DNA from: CBDANZ01 sp965197865
Lineage (GTDB): Bacteria > Acidobacteriota > Vicinamibacteria > Vicinamibacterales > CAVVIG01
DNA: 64,000 bases
Direction of reading: 5' to 3'
NCBI GenBank assembly: GCA_965197865.1
Contig: CBDANZ010000003.1
Coordinates: 248,001 to 312,000 of the forward strand
The number at the start of each line of letters is the position of its first letter. The first letter of the stretch is position 1. The notes under the pieces were generated by a model. It was not told the DNA's origin. It searched no databases and saw only the letters and a program-made list of their open reading frames with translations. Below are positions 8,668 to 16,905 of the stretch, piece after piece. Made by a program: the position numbers and the translations under genes.

Positions 8668-9879
8668 CTATTCTGAAAATTCCCTGGCCAGCTCGACCCA
8701 CTCGCCCTGCGGCGCAAGCTGCTGATAGGCGTGCCAGTGCGGGCGCGCGTCTTCGGAGAGGCCCACCTTCTCGAACGTGACGGCGAGATAGAAGTGGGTG
8801 TCGGCGTAGAAAGGATTGAGCCGAAGCGCCTCACGGTAGCACGCCTGCGCTTCGGTGAACCGGCCGAGGTCGTGATAGATGTTGCCGAGGTTGAAGTGGG
8901 CCTCGAAGAAGTCGGATTCGAGCCCGATCGCGCGCTGGTACAGCGCTTGCGCCTCGACGAGCTCGTCGCGGCTGTAGTGGATGTTCGCGAGGTTAATGAC
9001 GGCGGCGACTAAATACGGGCCGAGCTCGAGCGCCTTGCGATAGGCGGCGGCCGCCTCGTCCTCCTTCGCTTCATCTCCGTCGTCGAGCGCCGAACCGGCG
9101 CAGAAACATTCCTCCGCAAGCGCCGTATCTCGCACGGGTTCAGGCTGCGCGACGCGCGGGGAGGGTGACGCCGCGCGGCGACGCAGGGCAAGAATCTTGG
9201 CAGGCGCCGCGTCAAGGCGGAAGTCGAGCGCAAGCTGCCCCTGCCGGGACGCGAGGAGCGAGCGAACCACCGCATGGAACGACATCCCCTGTGCGAGGCC
9301 GTCGCTGGCCTGCTTGATGGCAGCGAGATCCCGAAACTCAAAGAACGTGTCCGCGTTGGTGCGCAGGACAGGCCGGATCACCCCGCACTTCACCAAGTAC
9401 CGCAGATGGTCTTCGCGGAGCGAGCGGTACCGAGCCAGTAGATCGCGGACGGCGTGGTACTGCTGCTTCAACGCTTCCGGCGTTGGAACACCAGTCAGTC
9501 GACAAAACTGGTCCTCGCTCAGAATCTCGATCTCGGCGGCCTTCTGCTGGATCAGTTCCTCGGCACGGACGAGCTTGTTGCTCTTGTCGCGCTCGGAGGG
9601 TCCGCCAAATCCTTCGGCGCCTACCACGAGCATCGTCGTCTTCGCGGTGACCTCGTCGGCGGTGTCGCCACCGAGGCGAGCCACGAGAGCGCGCGCATCG
9701 CGGCGTCCGAGCGAGCTGAGTTTTCCGGTGAAAACGACGAGCTGTCCTGCGAGCGGCTGACGACCCGCCAGGTTAGGCGACCCTTCGGCGTGCTCAGAGT
9801 CGTCCTGGGCGTTGTCGAAGGGCGAGGGTGAGGGCAAACGGCCTCCGCTCCGACTGAAACGCTGGGAGATGGCCTTCAA
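8668..9879 (-). CDS. BRCT domain / MerR-like / TPR protein
   Basis: The order of domains is BRCT (about residues 42-90: LAGQLVVFTGKLSSLGRRDA, then TTMLVVGAEG), a helical region resembling a MerR-type helix-turn-helix (LREDHLRYLVKCGVIRP), and three or more TPR repeats at the C-terminus (ALYQRAIGLESDFFEAHFNL, GNIYHDLGRFTEAQACYREA). BRCT domains of this type resemble those of DNA ligases; the TPRs suggest protein partners. The function is unknown. The start is uncertain: the first 40 residues encode SPFDNAQDDSEHAEGSP, the translation of a dispersed palindromic repeat, so the true start may be near residue 38. The gene is divergent from glk. Confidence 0.7.
   Translation of the reverse strand: MKAISQRFSRSGGRLPSPSPFDNAQDDSEHAEGSPNLAGRQPLAGQLVVFTGKLSSLGRRDARALVARLGGDTADEVTAKTTMLVVGAEGFGGPSERDKSNKLVRAEELIQQKAAEIEILSEDQFCRLTGVPTPEALKQQYHAVRDLLARYRSLREDHLRYLVKCGVIRPVLRTNADTFFEFRDLAAIKQASDGLAQGMSFHAVVRSLLASRQGQLALDFRLDAAPAKILALRRRAASPSPRVAQPEPVRDTALAEECFCAGSALDDGDEAKEDEAAAAYRKALELGPYLVAAVINLANIHYSRDELVEAQALYQRAIGLESDFFEAHFNLGNIYHDLGRFTEAQACYREALRLNPFYADTHFYLAVTFEKVGLSEDARPHWHAYQQLAPQGEWVELAREFSE
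9781..9822. repeat. 42-bp dispersed palindrome (CCCTTCG ... CGAAGGG type)
   Basis: The ends CCCTTCGGC and GTCGAAGGG form an imperfect palindrome with TGCTCAGAG and CCTGGGCG inside. This is the well-known bacterial repeat whose translation gives FDNAQD...SEHAEG peptides. It lies in the predicted N-terminus of the BRCT protein, in the divergent region with glk. Confidence 0.6.
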
Positions 9880-9934
9880 GATGAAGGAGAATCATCAGGA
9901 TGTCAACCAGAAAACCACGCGCCGGGAGAGCGTA

Positions 9935-10903
9935 ATGCTACTCGCTGGCGATATCGGTGGCACCAAGACGCGGCTCGGACTCTTCGATCCGGTGCCCGTA
10001 CGGCCCAAGCCCGTTACAGTCCGCACGTTTTCGACGCTCGACTTCCGCGACCTCACGGCCATCGTCTCGGCCTTCTCGAGCAACGAGGCGGTCAAAGGTA
10101 CGACCTTCGAAGCGGCCTGCTTTGGCGTCGCCGGCCCGGTAATGGGTGAGAGCGCCGAGCTCACCAATGTGCCGTGGCGCGTCGACCGGCGGGCCATCGC
10201 CAAAGCGTTTGCCATTCCTCACGTCTCGCTACTGAACGACGTGCAGGCGATGGCCTACGCTGTCCCCCTCTTGCAAGAGCCGGAGCTGCACACGCTGCAG
10301 CGCGGCGAAGCGCTCGGGGGCAACCTGGCGCTCATCGCCGCCGGCACCGGACTCGGCGAGGCGCTGCTGCACAACGTGAACGACCGATTCAGTCCATCGC
10401 CCTGCGAGGCGGGCCACGCCGACTTCGCGGCGCGCACAGAGCGTGAGATCACGGTGCTGCGCGGTCTCGTCCAGCGCTTCGGCCGCGCGTCGGTCGAGCA
10501 GGTGGTGTCGGGCCGCGGGCTCGTGAACCTGCATCGGGCGACACACGACGGACCGTGTCTCGCGATCGACCATGGAGAAGGTCCGGCAGCGCCAGCGGCC
10601 ATTTCGAGGGCCGCGCTGGAGCGGCGGTGCCGTGGCTGCATGGACGCTCTCGATATCTTCGTAAGCGCCTATGGCGCCGAGGCGGGCAACCTCGCGCTCC
10701 GATCCGTGTCGACCGGCGGATTGTTCGTCGGCGGCGGCATCGCGCCCAAGATCCTGCCCGCGCTGGTGGACGGCCGCTTCATGCAGGCATTTCGCGACAA
10801 AGCGCCGTTCGGCAACATGCTGTCAAGGATGCCGGTGAAGATCATCCTCAATGAGGAAGCGGGACTGCTTGGCGCCGCGGTCTTCGCTGCCTTCGAAAAG
10901 TGA
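9935..10903 (+). CDS. glk: Glucokinase
   Basis: This is a 322-residue protein of the bacterial glucokinase family (E. coli Glk is 321). It starts MLLAGDIGGTKTRLGLF, the phosphate-1 ATP-binding motif; GVAGPV, LLNDVQAMAYAV (catalytic Asp) and AAGTGLGEALL follow in the expected order. It phosphorylates glucose at C6 for glycolysis in the cytoplasm. The ATG at 9935 is preceded by GGGAG; the frame is open 41 codons further up, but that part has no family similarity. It is 12 bases upstream of the FNR-like gene and probably co-transcribed with it. Confidence 0.92.
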   Translation: MLLAGDIGGTKTRLGLFDPVPVRPKPVTVRTFSTLDFRDLTAIVSAFSSNEAVKGTTFEAACFGVAGPVMGESAELTNVPWRVDRRAIAKAFAIPHVSLLNDVQAMAYAVPLLQEPELHTLQRGEALGGNLALIAAGTGLGEALLHNVNDRFSPSPCEAGHADFAARTEREITVLRGLVQRFGRASVEQVVSGRGLVNLHRATHDGPCLAIDHGEGPAAPAAISRAALERRCRGCMDALDIFVSAYGAEAGNLALRSVSTGGLFVGGGIAPKILPALVDGRFMQAFRDKAPFGNMLSRMPVKIILNEEAGLLGAAVFAAFEK

Positions 10904-10915
10904 AGGAGTGAGGGT

Positions 10916-11902
10916 ATGGCTGAACTAAAGGTGGGAAGGGTTGTTGGATGGCGGAGGCTCTCCCCCATCCTGGCCCTTTTCCGTCTGACGGCGCAAGACG
11001 GAAGCAGGTTCCCCGATTACGTGCCGGGGCAGTACATCGCTCTGCGCCGCGAGAACTGCAAGATCACGAAGAAGATCGCCGGACCGGGCAATCAGCCTCG
11101 CTACGTACCGGACCTCGACGCATCCGGCAAGCCGAAGCTCGGTTTCGTCACGCACTCCTATTCGATTGCCTCAGCTCCCTTTGAAAGCCGAGAGAACGGC
11201 CATCTCGAGTTCTACGTCGTCTTGGAGCTGGATGAGCACAAGACTCCCGGCCGTTTGACCGACACGCTGTTCGAAAGCGACCCTCCCACCGACGATAAGC
11301 TCTCTTATGTAAATCGCATTACGGGGGCCTTTACCCTCGACAAGCGAGCCAAGAGCCCAACGAGCGTACTGCTCGTTGGAACAGGGACTGGCCTGGCGCC
11401 GTTCATTTCGATGATCAAGCAACTGTACTATGACGCGGGACAAAGACCCGCGAACGACGTGAAGTACACGGTGCTTCATACAAACCGCACGTACGAGGAG
11501 CTGGCCTACCATCAGGAGCTGATGGAGATCGAAGCTGCCCAGCGCTTCGACTTCAAGTACATCGCGTCGGTCAGTCGGCCAGCCAAGCGTGATTTCGACG
11601 ATCCTCGCATGGGTCGCGGCCGGGCGAACAACCTGCTCCGCCACATATTCGGGATGCCGCTGAGGGAAGAAGAAGAGTTGCAGGCGGTGCTGGCCAGGGG
11701 CGAGGACGGGGCGCGAGCGAGGGCCGCGCTCGAAAAAACCGTCGCGCCAGCGCTGCCCGGGCACATTTCTCTCAGTGAGCTGCAAGAGCGGCTCGATCCG
11801 CCGCGTACGGTCATTCTCACCTGCGGCAATCCGTCCGGGATGGCAGACACGGGCTACATAGCCCGAACCCGTGGCATCCGCTTCGAAAAGGAAGACTGGT
11901 GA
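10916..11902 (+). CDS. FAD/NAD(P)-binding oxidoreductase (ferredoxin-NADP reductase-like)
   Basis: This 328-residue flavoprotein has the two-domain FNR layout: an FAD-binding barrel with HSYSIASAP (the RxYS-type flavin motif, about residues 80-88) and a nucleotide-binding domain beginning LLVGTGTGLAPFISM. A C-terminal ILTCGNPSGMAD motif matches the conserved CGNP/CGP segment that contacts NADP. The likely role is electron transfer between NADPH and a ferredoxin or flavodoxin. A GAAGGAG Shine-Dalgarno lies 8 bases before the ATG. The last four bases overlap the following ORF. Confidence 0.85.
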   Translation: MAELKVGRVVGWRRLSPILALFRLTAQDGSRFPDYVPGQYIALRRENCKITKKIAGPGNQPRYVPDLDASGKPKLGFVTHSYSIASAPFESRENGHLEFYVVLELDEHKTPGRLTDTLFESDPPTDDKLSYVNRITGAFTLDKRAKSPTSVLLVGTGTGLAPFISMIKQLYYDAGQRPANDVKYTVLHTNRTYEELAYHQELMEIEAAQRFDFKYIASVSRPAKRDFDDPRMGRGRANNLLRHIFGMPLREEEELQAVLARGEDGARARAALEKTVAPALPGHISLSELQERLDPPRTVILTCGNPSGMADTGYIARTRGIRFEKEDW

Positions 11903-12850
11903 CGCGGCTGAATCACCTCCTGATCGCGCTGATGCTGGCCGCTCTGGCGGTGCTCGCGGCACGGTCTGCTTCGCCTTCTCCGCCCGCGCAGGCGCACGCG
12001 GGCAGCCGCGAAGCCTCCGTTCCCTTCAACGTCGGCGAGACGCTCACCTACGATGTCACCTGGGCGTCGTACCTCGTCGCCGGTACGGCGGTCAGCACGG
12101 TCGTAGAGCAAAGGCCCGGATCGACGACCTACTACATCGTCATCGAAGGGCGGCCCGTGCCGCTCCTCCCGAGGCTTTACCACCTTTATTACAAGATGGA
12201 GACGCTGCTCGACAGCGTCACGCTGCTGCCCGAGCGCGGGTCTCCGTAAAGTGAAGAGGAGGACAGCCGGCGTCTCGCCGTCACCAGGTTCGACCGAGTG
12301 GCTCGTAAAGCCTCCTACGAGCTGCAGGAAGGCGCGGGGCTGAAGTTTGACTTCCGATGTACCCCAACAGGTTCAGGACGGCTTATCGGCCATCTACGTG
12401 TTACGGGCGATGACGTTTAAGGCGGGCGCCCGCATGACCCTGCCCGTCGTTGATGACGGCGCTCTGTACACCGTGCAGGCCGAAACCGTCGCGCTCGAGA
12501 AGGTGCGTGTACCGATGGGTGAAGTCGAGACCTAGCAGTCCGTGGTGAAAGTCCGTCTGCATTCGACGAGCGATGCATCCTCGTGGCCTGCGTTGCTCCT
12601 CCATCAAATACAGGCGGTATTCTCGGTCGTCGCGCCTTGCCCGCGAGGCGCCTCGCTCGTCTCGGTGCAGCGCCCGACTTTCACGACGGACTGCTAGAAC
12701 GTGAACATCTCCATCGCTGACGCGCAGGGACAGCCCGCGGCGAGTGGCGCCGGCGTGTGGACCTCGAGTGACACGCGCCGTCTGCCGCTGAAGCTCCAGG
12801 CGGAGCTTCCGGTCGGGCGCTTCGTGCTCGCGCTCCGCAAAGCTCGGTGA
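11899..12850 (+). pseudogene. DUF3108 exported protein, broken by a stop, a frameshift and a MITE
   Basis: An N-terminal signal (MTRLNHLLIALMLAALAVLA) is followed by FNVGETLTYDVTWASYLVAGTA, the hallmark of DUF3108 outer-envelope proteins. An in-frame TAA (12247-12249) replaces the expected Tyr before SEEEDSRRLAVTRF, after which the same frame continues. A one-base insertion near 12352 then shifts the frame to DVPQQVQDGLSAIYVLRAMT. At 12532 a 166-bp MITE is inserted, and the C-terminus (VNISIADAQGQPAASG to LPVGRFVLALRKAR) resumes at 12698 and ends at a TGA. The three separate lesions make this a clear pseudogene. The family's biochemical role is not established. Confidence 0.8.
12532..12697. 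mobile_element. MITE copy 1 (166 bp including CTAG at each end)
   Basis: The element begins CTAG + CAGTCCGTGGTGAAAGTC and ends with the inverted repeat of the same word (one mismatch) + CTAG. The 4-bp CTAG at both ends is either a target duplication or part of the repeat. There is no ORF inside. About 145 bases are nearly identical to 56687-56831. The 18-bp terminal word matches 17/18 with the end of the IS1182-like element at 42018-42035, suggesting that such a transposase mobilises it. It interrupts a DUF3108 gene, and its CTAG supplies an in-frame TAG. Confidence 0.85.
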
Positions 12851-12856
12851 GCGGAG

Positions 12857-15097
12857 TTGAGCCTGATCAGAACCCGTCCCCGTGCGATTTCCTCGTTGAT
12901 CTTGCTGCTGGCTCTGGCGGGCGCCGCCGTTGGCCTGCGGGCTGTGCTCGGTGCTTCGCGCGGACTCTCGGCTGAGTACTTTGCAGGCGATCAGTGGGAC
13001 GCGCCGCGCGCGATCCAGCTCGTGACCCCGGAAATCTCGACCGCCCGCATCGCGGCTGATTGGGGTGGACCTCCACCGCCGACGTTCCGCGCTCGATGGT
13101 TCGGCTACCTGACCGTTCCCCGCGCAGGCGACTACACATTTGCGCTGACTTCCGATGATGGCTCGACGCTGCAGATCGACGGCCAGCTGGTCGTCGATAA
13201 CGGCGGCACGCACACCGCCGCAACCCAGACGGGACGCATCCGCCTCGAGCGCGGACCGCATTTCGTGCTGCTCGAATACGTACAGGCTGGCGGTGCCTAT
13301 GAGATGGGCTGGGCGTGGACGCGCGACGGCCCCCAGCTGGAAGGCGTGTCGCGGTGGGTGCTGTCGCCCAGACGCCTTCCGTACTGGCAGGTCCCGCTCC
13401 CGTTGATCCTCGGGTGGCTGGCGGCTGCCGCCCTGGTTTCGTTCGGGCTGATTGGGAGCTGGCAGGTGTATCGGCGCGCCGGGCCCATTGTCCAGGCGGC
13501 TCGACTTCATCCCCGCGCCGCGAGCCTTGCGCTGTTCGTTGCACTGGCCGTCTTCCACACCTGGCCGCTGGCCACGGACCCGGCGCATCTGTCGCGCAAT
13601 GACAACGGCGACACGCTGCTGAACGAGTGGGCGATCAGCTGGTTCGCGCACCAGGTGCTCCGCGCGCCGCTCGAGCTATTCGACGCCAACATCTTCTATC
13701 CCGAAAGAGACACCCTCGCGTACTCCGAGGCGCTGATCGTGCAGGGGGCAATGGGCGCCCCGCTCCGGTGGCTTGGCGCGTCGCCGGTTCTGACCTACAA
13801 CCTCGTACTGCTCGCGGGTTTCATGCTGACGGCCTGGGCGATGTGTCTTGTCGTCGCGCGATGGACGGGCGACTGGACCGCAGGCCTGGCGGCCGGTATG
13901 CTTTTGGGGTTCAACTCCCACACCCTCACGCGGCTGCCGCACTTGCAGGCCCAGCACGTCGAGTTTCTGCCGCTCGCGTTGCTGGCGCTCGACGCGGTCA
14001 TTCGCGAGCCAGGCGTGCGCCCCGCGGCCCGGCTCGCCGGCTGGTTCGCGCTTCAGGCGCTGACCTCGGTCTACCTGCTGGTGGTCAGCACGTTTGCGCT
14101 CGCCGCCGCCGCGCTGGCCCGACCGGAGTGGTACACGAGCCGTCGCCTTCTGAAGGTCGCTCCGTACATCGCGCTCGCCGCCGGTCTGGCCTGCATCGTC
14201 CTACTGCCGTACCTCCTGCCCTACTGGCGGCTGAGCCGCGACCCGTTGTTTTCGCGATCGATCGAGCAGTCGATCCAGTATTCCGCCTCCTGGGCGGACT
14301 ATCTGGCGACCCCCGGACGGCTTCACTATGCGTGGTGGAGCCACCGCTGGTTCGCCGGCACGGCGCTGTTCCCCGGGATGGTCGGTCTACTGCTGACGGC
14401 CACCGCGATTGGGTTCGGTGTCGCATTCAAGGATCGACGCGCACGGATGTGCCTGGCGTTCGGCGTCTGCGGCGTCGCGTTGTCGTTTGGCACCCAGCTC
14501 CCCGGGTACGCGACCTTGTATCGCTTCATCCCGCTCCTGCATGCGATTCGCGCCCCTGACCGTTTCGGTTACCTCGCCATCGTTGCCACCTCGGTCCTCG
14601 CGGCCTTCGGCCTCGTCGAAATCCGCCGACGTGTGCCGACCCGCGTGTGGACCCCGCTGCTGGCAGTCGTGTTGGGGCTCATCACGCTGGAAGCAACGGC
14701 CGCGCCGCTCGGCTTTACGCGGTACGACGGCATCCCCCGCATCTATCGCGAACTGAGGAACGAGCCGCATGCGGTGGTCGTGGAGCTGCCGCTCCATGCG
14801 CCACGCGCGGTGTTCTTGAACGCGCGGTTCATGTTGAACTCGACCGAGCACTGGAAGCCGCTCGTCAACGGCTACAGCGGATTCGTGCCGGACAGCTATC
14901 GGAGAAACTACGAGCGGCTCGTCGGATTTCCGGATGCGCGGTCGATCGAGGCGCTAGAAGGTCTCGGCGTTACGCATGTCTTCGTGCACCTGGATGAGTT
15001 CCGGCCTCACATCCCTGCTGAAATCGAGCGTGTCCCAACGCTTCACCAGCTCGCGACGGAAGGCTCGATCGCGTTGTACCGCCTCGGCGTCCCGTAA
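12857..15097 (+). CDS. PA14-domain multi-pass membrane protein, probable GT-C-type glycosyltransferase
   Basis: Of 746 residues, residues 1-30 form a signal/anchor helix. Residues about 35-165 are a PA14 carbohydrate-binding domain (LSAEYFAGDQWD, GYLTVPRAGDYTFALTSDDG, YEMGWAWTRDG). From about residue 175 there are ten or more hydrophobic segments with short loops, one reading HTWPLATDPAHLSRNDNGDT, typical of uncharacterised membrane glycosyltransferases. The start is TTG with GAGCGGAG just upstream. The protein probably binds a sugar chain outside the cytoplasmic membrane; substrate and donor are unknown. It follows the DUF3108 pseudogene directly. Confidence 0.75.
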   Translation: MSLIRTRPRAISSLILLLALAGAAVGLRAVLGASRGLSAEYFAGDQWDAPRAIQLVTPEISTARIAADWGGPPPPTFRARWFGYLTVPRAGDYTFALTSDDGSTLQIDGQLVVDNGGTHTAATQTGRIRLERGPHFVLLEYVQAGGAYEMGWAWTRDGPQLEGVSRWVLSPRRLPYWQVPLPLILGWLAAAALVSFGLIGSWQVYRRAGPIVQAARLHPRAASLALFVALAVFHTWPLATDPAHLSRNDNGDTLLNEWAISWFAHQVLRAPLELFDANIFYPERDTLAYSEALIVQGAMGAPLRWLGASPVLTYNLVLLAGFMLTAWAMCLVVARWTGDWTAGLAAGMLLGFNSHTLTRLPHLQAQHVEFLPLALLALDAVIREPGVRPAARLAGWFALQALTSVYLLVVSTFALAAAALARPEWYTSRRLLKVAPYIALAAGLACIVLLPYLLPYWRLSRDPLFSRSIEQSIQYSASWADYLATPGRLHYAWWSHRWFAGTALFPGMVGLLLTATAIGFGVAFKDRRARMCLAFGVCGVALSFGTQLPGYATLYRFIPLLHAIRAPDRFGYLAIVATSVLAAFGLVEIRRRVPTRVWTPLLAVVLGLITLEATAAPLGFTRYDGIPRIYRELRNEPHAVVVELPLHAPRAVFLNARFMLNSTEHWKPLVNGYSGFVPDSYRRNYERLVGFPDARSIEALEGLGVTHVFVHLDEFRPHIPAEIERVPTLHQLATEGSIALYRLGVP

Positions 15098-15123
15098 GGC
15101 GGCGGTTCTCTGTGTGAGATAAA

Positions 15124-15345
15124 ATGAATCCGTTGGCCCATCCCTTGAAGATCACGTTGAACGGCGATCCGTTCGAGCTCGCCGGACCTCTGACGGTTTC
15201 CGACCTGCTGTCCCGGCTCGACATCGATGCGCAGCGCGTCGCGATCGAGCACAACCTGGTGGTGCTCAAGCGCGGCGCCTTCGACACGACCGAGGTCCGT
15301 GAGGGCGACCGGGTTGAGATCGTGAACTTCGTCGGCGGCGGGTAA
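15124..15345 (+). CDS. thiS: Sulfur carrier protein ThiS
   Basis: This is a 73-residue ubiquitin-fold protein ending NFVGGG, with the C-terminal Gly-Gly that becomes a thiocarboxylate. LKITLNGDPFELAGPLTVSDLL and VAIEHNLVVLKRGAFDTTEVREGD are diagnostic. It donates sulfur for thiazole formation in thiamine biosynthesis, working with ThiG, which lies 144 bases downstream. No thiamine (TPP) riboswitch is visible upstream. Confidence 0.93.
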   Translation: MNPLAHPLKITLNGDPFELAGPLTVSDLLSRLDIDAQRVAIEHNLVVLKRGAFDTTEVREGDRVEIVNFVGGG

Positions 15346-15360
15346 TATGGCCGCGGCCAC

Positions 15361-15398
15361 AAACACCTGCGCTACACCGAAATGTAGCGCAGGTGTTT
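15361..15398. repeat. Perfect 16-bp inverted repeat between thiS and thiG
   Basis: AAACACCTGCGCTACA and its exact complement TGTAGCGCAGGTGTTT are separated by the 6-base loop CCGAAA. The arms contain the GTAGCGC word of the REP-like family. No T-run follows, so I read it as a repeat rather than a terminator, although it may form in the thiS-thiG transcript. Confidence 0.7.
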
Positions 15399-15455
15399 AG
15401 ACCTACAAGGACTAGAGGACCGCACTACGCTCGTACATGTATTGCTCCTGCGTAA

Positions 15456-15481
15456 TGTAGGGCGGGCCTCTTAGGCCCGCC
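15456..15481. repeat. REP-like hairpin directly upstream of thiG
   Basis: GTAGGGCGGGCCTCTTAGGC, completed by CCGCC, is a near-perfect hairpin that ends 8 bases before the thiG ATG and occupies the place where a Shine-Dalgarno sequence would be expected. Confidence 0.65.
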
Positions 15482-15489
15482 ACAAGCCT

Positions 15490-16263
15490 ATGGATAACCT
15501 CGTCATCGCTGAAAAGACCTTCTCTTCGCGGCTGATTGTCGGCACCGGCAAGTACTCGTCGCCTGCGGTCATGGTGAAGGCGCACGAGGCGTCGGGCACC
15601 CAAATGGTCACCGTTGCCGTGCGGCGCGTGAATATCTCGGATCGCACGAAGGAATCCCTGCTCGACTACATTGATACATCGAAGTACTTCATTCTGCCGA
15701 ACACCGCCGGTTGTTACACGGCTGACGAAGCCATCAGGACGGCCAGGCTAGGCCGCGAGGCTGGACTGTCGAACTGGGTGAAGCTGGAGGTGATTGGGGA
15801 CGAGCGGACGCTCTTCCCCGACAACGAGGCGCTGCTCGAAGCCACGCGCGTGCTCGTGCGCGAAGGCTTTGTCGTGCTGCCCTACACGAACGACGATCCG
15901 GTCGTATGTTGCAAGCTGGAAGGCGCCGGCGCGGCGGCCGTGATGCCGCTCGGCGCGCCAATCGGATCGGGCCTTGGCATCCAGAACGTGAACCACATCC
16001 GGATCATCCGCGAGTTCGCGCACGTGCCGGTGATTGTCGATGCGGGCGTGGGGACGGCCTCCGATGCCTCGCTCGCCATGGAGCTCGGCGCCGACGGGGT
16101 GCTGATAAACACCGCCATCGCCGGCGCCCAGGATCCGGTCGCAATGGCCGAGGCAATGAAGCTGGCAGTGCAGGCCGGGCGGCTGGCCTACCGGGCTGGA
16201 AGAATTCCAAAGAAGATGTACGCCAGCGCAAGCAGTCCGGTTGAGGGGCTCGTCGGGCGGTAA
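15490..16263 (+). CDS. thiG: Thiazole synthase ThiG
   Basis: This 257-residue TIM-barrel enzyme has FSSRLIVGTGKYSS at the N-terminus, VTVAVRRVNI, ILPNTAGCYTADEAIRTA, WVKLEVIGDERTLFPD and VIVDAGVGTASDAS in family order. The catalytic lysine is in VKLEVIGD. It forms the thiazole phosphate ring of thiamine from DXP, dehydroglycine and ThiS-thiocarboxylate. No Shine-Dalgarno is visible before the ATG because a REP-like hairpin occupies that position; translation may rely on the upstream cistron or be leaderless-like. Confidence 0.95.
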   Translation: MDNLVIAEKTFSSRLIVGTGKYSSPAVMVKAHEASGTQMVTVAVRRVNISDRTKESLLDYIDTSKYFILPNTAGCYTADEAIRTARLGREAGLSNWVKLEVIGDERTLFPDNEALLEATRVLVREGFVVLPYTNDDPVVCCKLEGAGAAAVMPLGAPIGSGLGIQNVNHIRIIREFAHVPVIVDAGVGTASDASLAMELGADGVLINTAIAGAQDPVAMAEAMKLAVQAGRLAYRAGRIPKKMYASASSPVEGLVGR

Positions 16264-16304
16264 GCGGCTTTAGGGCGCGACAACCGCATCGAATGTGACC
16301 ATGG

Positions 16305-16565
16305 TTACCCGCACAGCCGCTCGATGATACGCGCGCGATCATTGGTGTCGAAGTCGTCATGGTACGTTCGTTTGAAGATCTTGACGCGGAGGTCTGGCCC
16401 GGTGATGTCCAGATACTTGGCACTGATGTTCGCCACCGTGAGTGCGCGGGTCAGAGCGAACATTTCACACCTCATGCGTACGCGATCGTTCCTTGAACGT
16501 TTCATATGGAGCGCCTTGAGGCGTGTTCCACGTCGAGAAACGTGTCGTTCAGGGGCGCACCTCAC
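16305..16565 (-). CDS. Small basic partner protein of a nucleotidyltransferase pair, possibly decayed
   Basis: The recognisable part is the C-terminal 55 residues (MFALTRALTVANISAKYLDI, then KIFKRTYHDDFDTNDRARII). Such small proteins commonly follow AbiEii-like nucleotidyltransferase genes, and here the ORF overlaps the end of just such a remnant. The GTG start at 16565 adds about 30 residues without similarity; an internal ATG near 16478 is more likely. The reading frame is intact, but the partner gene upstream is broken, so function is doubtful. The family assignment is from memory of gene order and is tentative. Confidence 0.45.
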   Translation of the reverse strand: MRCAPERHVSRRGTRLKALHMKRSRNDRVRMRCEMFALTRALTVANISAKYLDITGPDLRVKIFKRTYHDDFDTNDRARIIERLCG

Positions 16566-16905
16566 GTACGAGTTCGGTGACGCTCACACTCTCTGCCCAG
16601 CGCTCGAGGTAGAGCCAGTCGAGGCCGGATTGCGCAACGATGATGTGTCGCACGTCTCCGAGCTGAAGCTCCGAACGGCTATCCTTGGCCCAGAGCAATT
16701 TCGACAGAACGAGACCATCGGGTGACACGATCCAGACCAGATGGCCGTCGACAACCGTGGTCCGACGGCGTCGAAACTCTTCCAGGCGATACGCCGTGTT
16801 CTTTCGGACGATGAAGTCTACCTTTCACGATCGCTTCAGCATGGATCAAGTTGATCACCCTCTGACGGAGCATCGCGGTGGTGATCGCGTCGAAAACGCA
16901 CTCGA
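16550..16905 (-). pseudogene. Nucleotidyltransferase-like gene, C-terminal remnant with frameshift
   Basis: On the minus strand, TTAMLRQRVINLIHAEAIVK is followed, after a one-base insertion near 16827, by VDFIVRKNTAYRLEEFRRRR, WIVSPDGLVLSKLLWAKDSR and LDWLYLERWAESVSVTEL. This is the C-terminal half of uncharacterised nucleotidyltransferases of the kind paired with the small protein at 16305. The catalytic GS-x-D half is absent; upstream (16906-17120) there is only another unrecognised fragment reading MLASDVPVPLCERLGAEGIR. Confidence 0.6.

Noticed and set aside
15346..15489. TPP riboswitch in front of thiG
   Set aside because: The spacer holds two simple hairpins and lacks the conserved thi-box words; it lies between two thi genes and not before the first.
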